This document shows positions 17,657 to 24,950 of a stretch of DNA of 64,000 nt, in pieces. The position numbers were made by a program, and so were the translations under genes. Within the stretch, counting starts at the first letter, position 1; each line of letters starts with the position of its first letter. Location: positions 372,001 to 436,000 of the forward strand of contig NZ_LZRD01000001.1 in the NCBI RefSeq assembly GCF_001687325.1. The letters run 5' to 3'. The notes beneath the pieces are model-generated. The model worked only from the letters and a program-made list of their open reading frames with translations. It did no database searches and was not told the DNA's origin. The stretch is from Streptomyces sp. PTY087I2. Its GTDB lineage: Bacteria > Actinomycetota > Actinomycetes > Streptomycetales > Streptomycetaceae.

Positions 17657-18364
17657 ATGGCGATACGCGTGGCAACGCGCACCGTACTCGCCGGACTCGC
17701 GGGCGGTGTCGTTGGCATCGCGGCATATTCGATCAGCCAGACGGGAGGTCGACGGCTGTCGATCGTGGTGGGCTGTCTCGTCGGAGTCGCACTGGTCCTG
17801 GGAGCGGAGCTTCGCCGCGGCTCCACCCAGCGGATGGACGGGCGGCTCGTCGTGCTCCGCCGCGAGAAGTCGTTCCGGACCAAGGCAGAAGATATGCGTC
17901 AGGCCGCCCAAGGCTTGTTCTTCCAGGCGGCCACCCGCGTAGCGATCCATCCACTGGACGACGACAGCAACCTGCGCGAAGCGCTCACATCCCTCAAGAC
18001 GCTCTTCGACCTCTGTCGTGAACCCCTTGAACCCGACTCCGCACCGGTTCCTGCCGCCAGAGGGAGTTCCGTGTACGAGCTTGCTCGGGACATCCGCAAC
18101 GCTGAGCTGGCCCCATTTCTCGCCAAGTGGCATCCACGACTGAGGGCGTTCGAAGAGGCGTACCCGGAGCGGGATGCGTCGGAATGGGACGAGAACGCGG
18201 TGTTCCGTGCCGAACTCCGTTCCTTGCAGCTCAGGCTGCGCCCCTATGTGATCGGCCTGGGGGAGATCGCCGGCATCCCGGATCCGTCGGGGTATCTGCA
18301 CCACCCTGTACGGTCCGCGCCGCCTGCGACAACGACCGGTTCCGGGCCGCGCGAGTCGGAATAG
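17657..18364 (+). CDS. Two-TM protein whose cytoplasmic domain is homologous to the C-terminus of the adjacent TIR-STAND protein
   Basis: A 235-aa protein beginning at ATG 17657 (AGGAG 12 nt upstream). Residues 9-26 and 34-51 form a TM hairpin (VLAGLAGGVVGIAAYSI; LSIVVGCLVGVALVLG). The remainder is cytoplasmic. Residues about 84-207 align with residues 568-705 of the TIR protein next door: TRV plus HPL/QPL, LREALTSLKTLF against LREALSSLHTLF, LAPFLAKWHPRL against LRPFLTTWHPAL, and ending in LxxxxGI. This is too long and ordered to be chance. I do not recognise the domain. The gene is co-oriented with the TIR gene, 189 bp upstream. A membrane protein and a TIR-ATPase carrying the same helical domain suggest homotypic interaction or shared ligand sensing, with the TM protein as membrane anchor or effector; this is inference. 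Confidence 0.75.
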   Translation: MAIRVATRTVLAGLAGGVVGIAAYSISQTGGRRLSIVVGCLVGVALVLGAELRRGSTQRMDGRLVVLRREKSFRTKAEDMRQAAQGLFFQAATRVAIHPLDDDSNLREALTSLKTLFDLCREPLEPDSAPVPAARGSSVYELARDIRNAELAPFLAKWHPRLRAFEEAYPERDASEWDENAVFRAELRSLQLRLRPYVIGLGEIAGIPDPSGYLHHPVRSAPPATTTGSGPRESE

Positions 18365-18465
18365 CGGCATCGCCCGGTCGCCCGTCCGGGTCCACGCATG
18401 TCGCATGATGGTTCGGTGATGATCTCCCTGTCCCACGCAACAACGTCCCGCCTTGCACGTGCGAC

Positions 18466-18535
18466 CCGTCAACCTGCCCCCCCCCCCGCTGTTTTCGGGG
18501 TACAGGCAGGATTCAGGGTGCCTGCCGGTTGACGG
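18466..18535 (+). promoter_or_regulatory. Nested and mutually exclusive inverted repeats in the leader of the TIR gene
   Basis: An outer stem CCGTCAACC (18466-18474) pairs with GGTTGACGG (18527-18535). Inside, CCTGCC (18473-18478) and CCTGCC (18521-18526) can each pair with the same GGCAGG (18505-18510). CCCCG (18484-18488) pairs with CGGGG (18496-18500). A C11 run is at 18477-18487. The structure ends 18 nt before the TIR start codon. It could be a terminator of the upstream gene, an attenuator, or a small structured RNA. Confidence 0.6.
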
Positions 18536-18553
18536 TGCGAGGGAAGCGCTCTG

Positions 18554-20695
18554 ATGGTGGACCACGCCGGTGCCGACGCTGAATGGGACGTCTTCGTCAG
18601 CTACAGCCGATCCGATGCGCAGAAAATCGCTGCCCTGGTGCCCGCTCTCCGGACTGCCGGGCTGCGTGTCTTCGTCGACGACACGGCAGTGGACGACTTC
18701 GCATCGATCACCGCCACCATCACAGAGGCTCTTTCGCGCTCCAAGGTCCTGCTCGCTGTGTACTCGACCGAGTACCCGCAGCGGCGGGCATGCCAGTGGG
18801 AACTCACGTACGCCTATCTGAGCGGTCAGCACGAAGGGGATCCTCGCCGCCGCGCCCTGGTCATCAACCCCGAGCAATCGGCGGATCATGTGCATCCCGT
18901 GGAACTGCGCGACGCCCGGCACTGGCCCTGGCCCGTCACCCAGGCAGCGATCGCCCGGCTGGCCGAGCGCGTGGCCGCCCACACCGAAGTGATCACCGCG
19001 CCCATGGGAAACCTGGCTCACGCGCCGTTCGTCCCGTGGCTTCCTGCGCCGGCCCGTACCGGATCGGTCGCTTTCACCGGCCGTCTCGCCGAGCAGTGGC
19101 TCATCCACACGGCCCTGCACCGTCATCGCACTCCGCTGGTCGCGCAGGCCGGCGCCGGGCGAACGGCGCAGCTACGTGGCATGCCGGGCATCGGTAAGAC
19201 TCTGCTGGCCCAGGAATATGCCCTGCACTTCAGCTCCTCGTTTCCCGGCGGGGTCTTCTGGTTCGACCTGAGTTCCTGTGAAGGCTCCGGTCCGTCGGAC
19301 GTCATGGATGCGTATGCCGATCAGATCTCTACCGTCCTGTCGGCACTGGGGCTGAACGCCCGTTCGGAAACCCTGCCCGGATTGCTGAGTCACCTGGCGG
19401 TGCACCTGGGGGAACGCAACACGCCCTGCCTGTGGGTGGTGGACGGTGTCCCCGACGGCCTGGCCGAGGAACATCTCCATCTCCTTCGCGGACCGCACCT
19501 GCTCAGCGCGACACTCGTCACCACGCGGTCGCTGCGCTATCCCTCGTTCGCCGAGACCATCGACGTACCGCCTCTGGACGACTCCGACGGCCTGCATCTG
19601 CTCACGTCCGGACGACGCCCTGCTGACGGCCTGGAGCGCGCGTCCGCGATCGCGCTCGTCCACGACGTCGGGGGCCTCCCTCAGGCACTGAACCTGCTCG
19701 CGAACCTGGCTCCGCACAGCGACTTCATCCACCTGCGAAACCAGCTGCACGCCCCCGGGCCCGACATTCTGGCCGGCAGGCACCTTCCGGGCGGTCCGAA
19801 GGCGCGAGGCTCCCGCACCTCTGCGACGGCGCTGCTGTCCGCCCCTCTGACCGGCCATCTCCCGACCGACGACATCCTGCGCCTGCTCGCCCTGGCCTGC
19901 CCGGCGCCACTGACGCGCTCCGCCCTTGAGGACCTGCTCTCCACAGCCACCTCCTACGCCCCGTGGGAAGTGACGTCGCTGGCCGCGGAGGCCATCGAGG
20001 CACTCCTGGGGTCCGGGGCACTGCGCCCGGATCCCCGGCTGGAGCAGTCCTGGACCATCCACCCTCTGCTGGCCCGCGCGGTGCGTCGCCACGACAAGGA
20101 CACAGCGCGGCAGGAAGATCTCCGACGCACGCTCCTGCACGCGCTGACGCCGAACTCTTTGAACCCGCCCGAGGGTTCCGAGCGACCCTCCACAGTCCCT
20201 CGACCGCCATCCGCCGTAGCGCCGTTGCACAGAGGCCCCTCCGCGGCCTCCGGCACCGTTGAGCAAGCAGCAGCCTTCGACCTCCAGGTCGAACTCGTCA
20301 CCCGAGTCGGAGTCCAGCCGCTCGCCGCCGAGCAGGGATCGTTGCGGGAAGCCCTCTCCTCACTTCACACGCTGTTCGTCACCATCCGCGAGGTCCTCCA
20401 CCGCATGGCCGGCGAAACAGCGGGACCCCTCACGCTGCCAGGCCTTGCGACGACCCTCGCCAATCAGCACCTGAGACCGTTCCTGACCACCTGGCATCCC
20501 GCGCTGCAAGAATACGAAGCCACCCGTCCACCGGGTACCGGCATCGTCGAACATGAACGACAGTGGAAACGATCCGCCGCCATGCGCGCGGACCTCGCAG
20601 CGCTCCAGACCCCACTGACCTCAGTGGCCGCAGAGCTTGCGACGGTGTGCGGAATCGACCTGCTCGCCGCTGGGACCCGAGCGGCTGAGGACTGA
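18554..20695 (+). CDS. TIR-domain STAND (NB-ARC-like) ATPase with shared C-terminal domain
   Basis: A 713-aa protein. TIR domain 10-140: WDVFVSYSRSD, VFVDDTAVDD, and the putative NADase glutamate Glu83 in ACQWELTYAY. An NTPase module follows: FTGR (174-177), P-loop RGMPGIGKTLLA (Lys215), Walker B CLWVVDGV (Asp297), LVTTRS sensor, GGLPQALNLLA, and a winged-helix-like part ending in SWTIHPLLARAV. A Pro/Ser-rich linker (about 535-567) leads to a helical domain (568-705) homologous to that of the two-TM protein encoded upstream. Bacterial TIR-STAND proteins typically sense infection and deplete NAD+. TPR or WD repeats usual as sensors are absent here; the short C-terminal domain takes their place. 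A structured leader precedes the gene. Confidence 0.85.
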   Translation: MVDHAGADAEWDVFVSYSRSDAQKIAALVPALRTAGLRVFVDDTAVDDFASITATITEALSRSKVLLAVYSTEYPQRRACQWELTYAYLSGQHEGDPRRRALVINPEQSADHVHPVELRDARHWPWPVTQAAIARLAERVAAHTEVITAPMGNLAHAPFVPWLPAPARTGSVAFTGRLAEQWLIHTALHRHRTPLVAQAGAGRTAQLRGMPGIGKTLLAQEYALHFSSSFPGGVFWFDLSSCEGSGPSDVMDAYADQISTVLSALGLNARSETLPGLLSHLAVHLGERNTPCLWVVDGVPDGLAEEHLHLLRGPHLLSATLVTTRSLRYPSFAETIDVPPLDDSDGLHLLTSGRRPADGLERASAIALVHDVGGLPQALNLLANLAPHSDFIHLRNQLHAPGPDILAGRHLPGGPKARGSRTSATALLSAPLTGHLPTDDILRLLALACPAPLTRSALEDLLSTATSYAPWEVTSLAAEAIEALLGSGALRPDPRLEQSWTIHPLLARAVRRHDKDTARQEDLRRTLLHALTPNSLNPPEGSERPSTVPRPPSAVAPLHRGPSAASGTVEQAAAFDLQVELVTRVGVQPLAAEQGSLREALSSLHTLFVTIREVLHRMAGETAGPLTLPGLATTLANQHLRPFLTTWHPALQEYEATRPPGTGIVEHERQWKRSAAMRADLAALQTPLTSVAAELATVCGIDLLAAGTRAAED

Positions 20696-20704
20696 CCCAC
20701 GCAC

Positions 20705-20749
20705 ACGGTCGGCGTGCAGCGCCAGTACACCGGCACCGCCGACCGCATC
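20705..20749 (+). mobile_element. Relic of an IS701-family transposase
   Basis: Ten bases after the TIR gene one frame reads TVGVQRQYTGTADRI, which closely matches the GVQRQYTGTAGRIEN core motif of IS701-type DDE transposases. The match stops there and a stop codon follows at about 20797, so only a scrap remains. It indicates a past insertion at the right border of the TIR module. Confidence 0.55.
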
Positions 20750-20817
20750 AAGGACAGGACCGAGGATGCGGCCCGCACCTGCGGGGCGTCATCGCGGTAG
20801 CGGGTGGTCTTCGACCC

Positions 20818-21312
20818 TCAGGCCCGGACGGCGGCGAACTCCCTGCCGGAAACGGCACCTGGTTCACCGATCATCGTGCGGGCCTCGCGAGCGGCGAGCG
20901 TGACGCCGTTCGACGATGCGAACCCGGCCTCCCGATGGGCGCGCTGATAGCGACTGATCGATGCCCGCATGATGACGCCCGTGCTGAGCCCGAGGAGAAC
21001 GACCACAGCGAGCGACCCCAGCGTCAGGAACCCGGTATCGATGCCGGCCCAGGACGACACGATCCCGGCCACGAGCCCCGCGCAAGCCACGTAAGCCACA
21101 TGGAGGAGAGCCCTGGAGCTTCGCTCGCCAGAGGTGCTGGCACGCCGCAGCCCCTCCTCCATGGCATCGAGCTGCTCGATCTTCGGCGTCCGCACCGTCG
21201 CGAACTGCTGGAAGAGCTGTTCGTGCTCCGCACTGCCCCGCGACCGCTGCTTGATCACCGTTCCATCGGCGGCAATGTGCCACTGGATCGTCCAGGGCTT
21301 CTTCTGTTCCAC
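20818..21312 (-). CDS. Small membrane protein with two TM helices
   Basis: 164 aa from GTG 21312. The cytoplasmic N-terminal ~65 residues (WTIQWHIAADGTVIKQRS; a helix QLDAMEEGLRRAS) precede two TM helices (LLHVAYVACAGLVAGIVS; LGSLAVVVLLGLSTGVI) and a short C-terminal tail. No family recognised. It is convergent with the TIR gene and co-oriented with the larger membrane protein to its right. A TM-hairpin effector is possible given the location, but nothing in the sequence proves it. Confidence 0.6.
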   Translation of the reverse strand: MEQKKPWTIQWHIAADGTVIKQRSRGSAEHEQLFQQFATVRTPKIEQLDAMEEGLRRASTSGERSSRALLHVAYVACAGLVAGIVSSWAGIDTGFLTLGSLAVVVLLGLSTGVIMRASISRYQRAHREAGFASSNGVTLAAREARTMIGEPGAVSGREFAAVRA

Positions 21313-21428
21313 GCTTCACACCGCCTTGTCAGCAGGCGACGGCCTTCACCTCGCCACGTCGGCGACGATGCTACTTCCTCCGGGCCCGCCCTCTTCCGCA
21401 GCCGTTCCTGCGCAGCGGCGGCCATGTG

Positions 21429-22559
21429 TCACTTAAAGGGGAGCACCTTGCCCAGGACATCCCGCACGGTCCCCACCGCTTCCGGGCTTGACGAAAGGAT
21501 CATGCTCGCCCCCACCAAAGCAAGCATCCAGCGAGCAGATTCCTCAACAGAGGGAGGAATTCCGGGAACCAGCGGCAGAGCAAAAGCACTTCCGATGACT
21601 ACAGCCCCGGGGAGCAGTCGAGCACCCGCTACGCGCAATCTATTCGCCGTCGAAGGGAGATCAGGGGCATTGGCCAGCAAAGCAGATCGATCCTCGCGCA
21701 CAAGAGCATCGATTCCACGAACGAGAGATTCGACTACTCCATCCACATCTTCAGTGCAGTTGGCAGTGACCAGAACCCGCTTGTGCAAACGGATCGCTTC
21801 AGCCACACGCAGCGCCTCCTCCCGAAGTTCGCGCCGCAATCCGGTATCAGCAGGATCAACACGGTCCTTGAGCGACAAGCAGACAGTGGCCTCGACCGCG
21901 AAGTTCTCCAGCAACTCGCACCACCGACGCACCTGCTTGCCGTGGTGCCAACGGTGACGCTCTCCATGAATCACGTCAACCACGTGAACTGCGGCCATCG
22001 CCAGAGCATCGTAGGCGTGGGCCTGCTGTCGAGCAGAGTTACGCCATTTCCGGTAGAGCCAGATGACGGCGGGAAGAGAGCCGAGAACCAACACCAACAT
22101 GCTGAACAGTGCGATGGAGGACGAGATCACGAGCCCGGGTTCAGAGCTGTACACCATCCCCCACATGAGCACGGCCAAGAAGGCGGTCAGGGGGAAAACC
22201 AGCCGGGCGAACAGTAGGCGGTGAAGAACCGTTCGCCACGTCATCACTGTGAAGCAAGTGAATATCACCGCTGTGAAGATCATGAAAAGCCGTGCGCCAC
22301 CGAAGACGGCCATCCCTGCGAGCGGTATCCAGATCACGAAGGCCAAAGGCGAGTATATGAACATGGCCACGAAGCGCTCACCTCCTTCATCTCGCCGACA
22401 GGCAGCGGCCTCCAGTCGCTCCCTCAGATCGGGCCCAGCCAATGGGATACGCTCCAGCGCCTCACTGATCGATTGATCCGCACGAGCACGCACACGATTC
22501 TCGGTGCGGCCGAAGAGCCAGTGCCCAACACGTCCCCACCCGGATGTCACCGTCGTCAT
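21429..22559 (-). CDS. Uncharacterised multi-pass membrane protein
   Basis: 376 aa from ATG 22559 behind GGGGGAG. After ~60 soluble residues there are four TM helices in two pairs (FVIWIPLAGMAVFGGARLF, MIFTAVIFTCFTVMTW, LVFPLTAFLAVLMWGMVY, SIALFSMLVLVLGSLPAV). Then comes a cytoplasmic helical region of ~130 residues with a His/Arg-rich segment (HGERHRWHHGKQVRRW), and a last hydrophobic segment near the C-terminus (LLPGAVVIGSAFALPLV). GC is visibly lower than in the biosynthetic genes next to it, which suggests it belongs to the accessory region rather than to the PTM operon 85 bp upstream. No family assigned. Confidence 0.65.
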   Translation of the reverse strand: MTTVTSGWGRVGHWLFGRTENRVRARADQSISEALERIPLAGPDLRERLEAAACRRDEGGERFVAMFIYSPLAFVIWIPLAGMAVFGGARLFMIFTAVIFTCFTVMTWRTVLHRLLFARLVFPLTAFLAVLMWGMVYSSEPGLVISSSIALFSMLVLVLGSLPAVIWLYRKWRNSARQQAHAYDALAMAAVHVVDVIHGERHRWHHGKQVRRWCELLENFAVEATVCLSLKDRVDPADTGLRRELREEALRVAEAIRLHKRVLVTANCTEDVDGVVESLVRGIDALVREDRSALLANAPDLPSTANRLRVAGARLLPGAVVIGSAFALPLVPGIPPSVEESARWMLALVGASMILSSSPEAVGTVRDVLGKVLPFK

Positions 22560-22644
22560 ATCTCCCCCTACCGAGCCGGCAATCGGCTAGCGACCCATGC
22601 GCACAGGCTATAGACGCCCGATCAACCGCTGACCATCCCCACCG

Positions 22645-23841
22645 TTACCAGCTCACCCCCAGCCGCCGCGGGCTGCGCGAGGTGGTTCCCGTCCGCCATA
22701 CGATCGGGTCCGTCGGGTCGGCCAGGCGTAGGTTCGGGAAGCGGGCGGCCAGGCGGTGCAGGGCCAGTTGGAGTTCCGTGCGGGCCAGCCAGGCGCCCAG
22801 GCAGTAGTGGGGGCCGGCGCCGAAGGAGAGCGTGGGGGCCTCCAGTGGGGCGAACAGGTCGTGGAGCGTGGTGGGCGGGAAGACCTCCGGGTCGCGGTTG
22901 GCCATGCCGCAGTCGGCGAGCACGATCGCGCCGGCCGGGATCGTCACCCCGCCGACCTCGGCATCCGTGGCGGCGTGCCGGGTGCTGCCCCGGTCGTCGC
23001 CCAGCGGTACGAGGTGCACGAGCCGGTCCGCGACGCGTCCCGCGGCCTCCTCGTCGGCCCCCAGGCGGGGCCAGGTGTCACGGCGTTCGCCCAGGAGGTA
23101 GAGCAGCGCGTTGCCGAGCATCGTCATCGTGCTGTCGTGGCCGCCGACGACCAGCCCGCACACCAGGCTCACCAACTGCGCCTCCAGGACGCCTCCTTCC
23201 GCGTCCGCCGCCGTGACGATGCCGCTGACCAGGTCGTCGCCCGGCGTCCGGCGCCGCTCCGCGAGGAGGGCCGCGCCGAACGCGCTGAACTCCCCCAGCG
23301 CCGCGGCAACTTGTTCACCCTCGTGGGTGCCGTCGGAGAAAGCGTGTTCGCTCCATTCCCGTAGGCGGTTCCACGCCGACTCTTCCAGTCCCATCAGCCG
23401 GCTGATCACCGCCACCGGCAACGGGAGCGCGAACTCCGCCACCACGTCCGCAGGTTGCGGCCGTGCCTCCAGCCGGTCGAGAAGTTCCTCGACGATCGCG
23501 GCGATCCACGGCCGCCAGCGGGCGACCGCCCTCGGCGTGAACGCGCGCCGCAGAGTGCGGCGCAATCGCAGGTGGTCCGGGCCGTCCTGGTTGAACATCA
23601 GGTCGGGGTCGTTCACGAGGTCCGGTACGCCGGAGAGGGCCGGGGCGTCGGGGGCGTACAGCTGTGCCCGGCCGAAGCGCGGGTCGGAGAGCACCTGGCG
23701 GACGTCGGCGTACCGGCTGACCAGCCAGGCGGGCGTGCCGCCCGGAAGTTCGGTGGGGCAGGGCGGCCCCGGTTCCTCGAAGTGCAGCCGGTGCATCGGC
23801 TCCGGGGCCGGGGGCGATTCCTTGGAGTCGGTCTCGGTCAC
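22645..23841 (-). CDS. ftdF: Cytochrome P450 of the PTM cluster, lacking the ExxR motif
   Basis: 398 aa from GTG 23841 (VTETDSKESP), GGGAGG just upstream. The haem-binding loop is intact: LSFGAGPHYCLGAWLAR with the Cys ligand. The I-helix has VVGGHDSTMT, with Ser in place of the usual Thr after the acidic residue. Where the K-helix should read EExLR the sequence is VADRLVHLVPLG, so both residues of the normally near-invariant ExxR pair are missing; CYP157 enzymes of Streptomyces are a known precedent. The last gene of the minus-strand PTM operon, 53 nt after ftdE. In frontalamide/clifednamide-type pathways a P450 tailors the carbocyclic tetramate macrolactam by oxidation. Confidence 0.88.
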   Translation of the reverse strand: MTETDSKESPPAPEPMHRLHFEEPGPPCPTELPGGTPAWLVSRYADVRQVLSDPRFGRAQLYAPDAPALSGVPDLVNDPDLMFNQDGPDHLRLRRTLRRAFTPRAVARWRPWIAAIVEELLDRLEARPQPADVVAEFALPLPVAVISRLMGLEESAWNRLREWSEHAFSDGTHEGEQVAAALGEFSAFGAALLAERRRTPGDDLVSGIVTAADAEGGVLEAQLVSLVCGLVVGGHDSTMTMLGNALLYLLGERRDTWPRLGADEEAAGRVADRLVHLVPLGDDRGSTRHAATDAEVGGVTIPAGAIVLADCGMANRDPEVFPPTTLHDLFAPLEAPTLSFGAGPHYCLGAWLARTELQLALHRLAARFPNLRLADPTDPIVWRTGTTSRSPRRLGVSW

Positions 23842-23894
23842 CTTGCCTCCCAGGGTGGGGATTTGCGTGGATGCGATGTGGGCCGCGCTCAGAG

Positions 23895-24950
23895 TCAGAG
23901 TTCGACCAGTACCTTGCCTCGGGTGGCCGACCTGTTGCCGTAGAGGCTGCCGTAGGCGGCGGGGATCGTGTCGAAGCCGTGGTGCACGGTGTGGTCGCAG
24001 ACGACCTCGCCGCGCCGGACCCGGCCGCCCAAATCGGTGTGCAGGGCCTGCCAGTTGCTTTCGGTGAACCACTCCAGGGAGAAGATGCCGCGGACCGTGG
24101 CGCGCGGGAACATCAGGTAGGGCAGCAGCCGGGGGCCCGTGTCCTGGTTGCCCACCTGGGTCGCCCACTGCCAGCACACCGCCACCTGGCTGCCGATGTT
24201 GAGCATGGGGAACACCGCGTCGGTGACCGTGCCCCCGAGGTTGTCGAAGTACCGGTCGACGCCGTCGGGGGCCGCCCGGGTCAGCGCCTCGCGCACGGTG
24301 TCCGCGCCGTCCCCGTGGCGGTAGACGATCACCGCGTCGAACCCGAGCCCGGTGAGGTAGTCCGCCTTCTCGGGGGACGAGGTGGTGCCGATCACCCGGG
24401 CCCCCGCGAGCGCCGCGAGCTGGCCGACGAGGGCGCCCACCGCGCCGGAGGCCCCGCTGACCACGAGCGTGTCGCCGGGGCTGATCGTCATGTACTTGGA
24501 GAGGGTCCCCCACGCGGTCATCCCCGGGCCGCCCATCACGCTGAGGGCCGTCGACAGCGGCAGGTCGTCGTCGTACCAGCGGGGGTCGAGCCTGCGGTAC
24601 GCCGGGAAGACCATGGGAAACGTGCCGGTCTGCCAGAGTTCGGGGGCGCCGGTCGAGATCACATGCGTACGCCAGCCGCCGAAGCCCTGGACCAGGTCGC
24701 CGACGCGGTGGGCGGCGCGCGGTCCGGCCTCCACCACCTCCATGATCGAGTCGGCGCCCATGTGCCGGCCGATGGGGGTGTCCAGGGCGATGCCCTGGAG
24801 GTAGGGGTCGACGGAGACGTACAGGGTGCGCAGCAGCATCTCGTCGGGGGCCAGCGTGACGTCGACGTGTTCCACGACCTTCTCGTAGACGCGGCCCACG
24901 TCGGGTACGCCCTCCATGTGTTCGCGGACCACCCATTTCGCGGTCTTCAT
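23895..24950 (-). CDS. ftdE: NADP-dependent MDR-family reductase (PTM inner-ring cyclisation/reduction)
   Basis: 351 aa, medium-chain reductase of the PTGR/leukotriene-B4 dehydrogenase subgroup without zinc ligands. It has DEMLLRTLYVSVDPYLQG near the N-terminus, MGGPGMTAWGTL, the nucleotide-binding VSGASGAVGALVGQLA, then DGVDRYFDNLGG, all typical. Its ATG overlaps the stop of ftdD (ATGA). In PTM biosynthesis the homologue (IkaC in ikarugamycin, OX4 in HSAF) closes the last carbocyclic ring by NADPH-dependent reduction. Confidence 0.9.
   Translation of the reverse strand: MKTAKWVVREHMEGVPDVGRVYEKVVEHVDVTLAPDEMLLRTLYVSVDPYLQGIALDTPIGRHMGADSIMEVVEAGPRAAHRVGDLVQGFGGWRTHVISTGAPELWQTGTFPMVFPAYRRLDPRWYDDDLPLSTALSVMGGPGMTAWGTLSKYMTISPGDTLVVSGASGAVGALVGQLAALAGARVIGTTSSPEKADYLTGLGFDAVIVYRHGDGADTVREALTRAAPDGVDRYFDNLGGTVTDAVFPMLNIGSQVAVCWQWATQVGNQDTGPRLLPYLMFPRATVRGIFSLEWFTESNWQALHTDLGGRVRRGEVVCDHTVHHGFDTIPAAYGSLYGNRSATRGKVLVEL

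Noticed and set aside
18466..18535. Retron-type ncRNA before the TIR gene
   Set aside because: Inverted repeats are present, but no reverse transcriptase gene is nearby and no conserved branching-G arrangement is visible.
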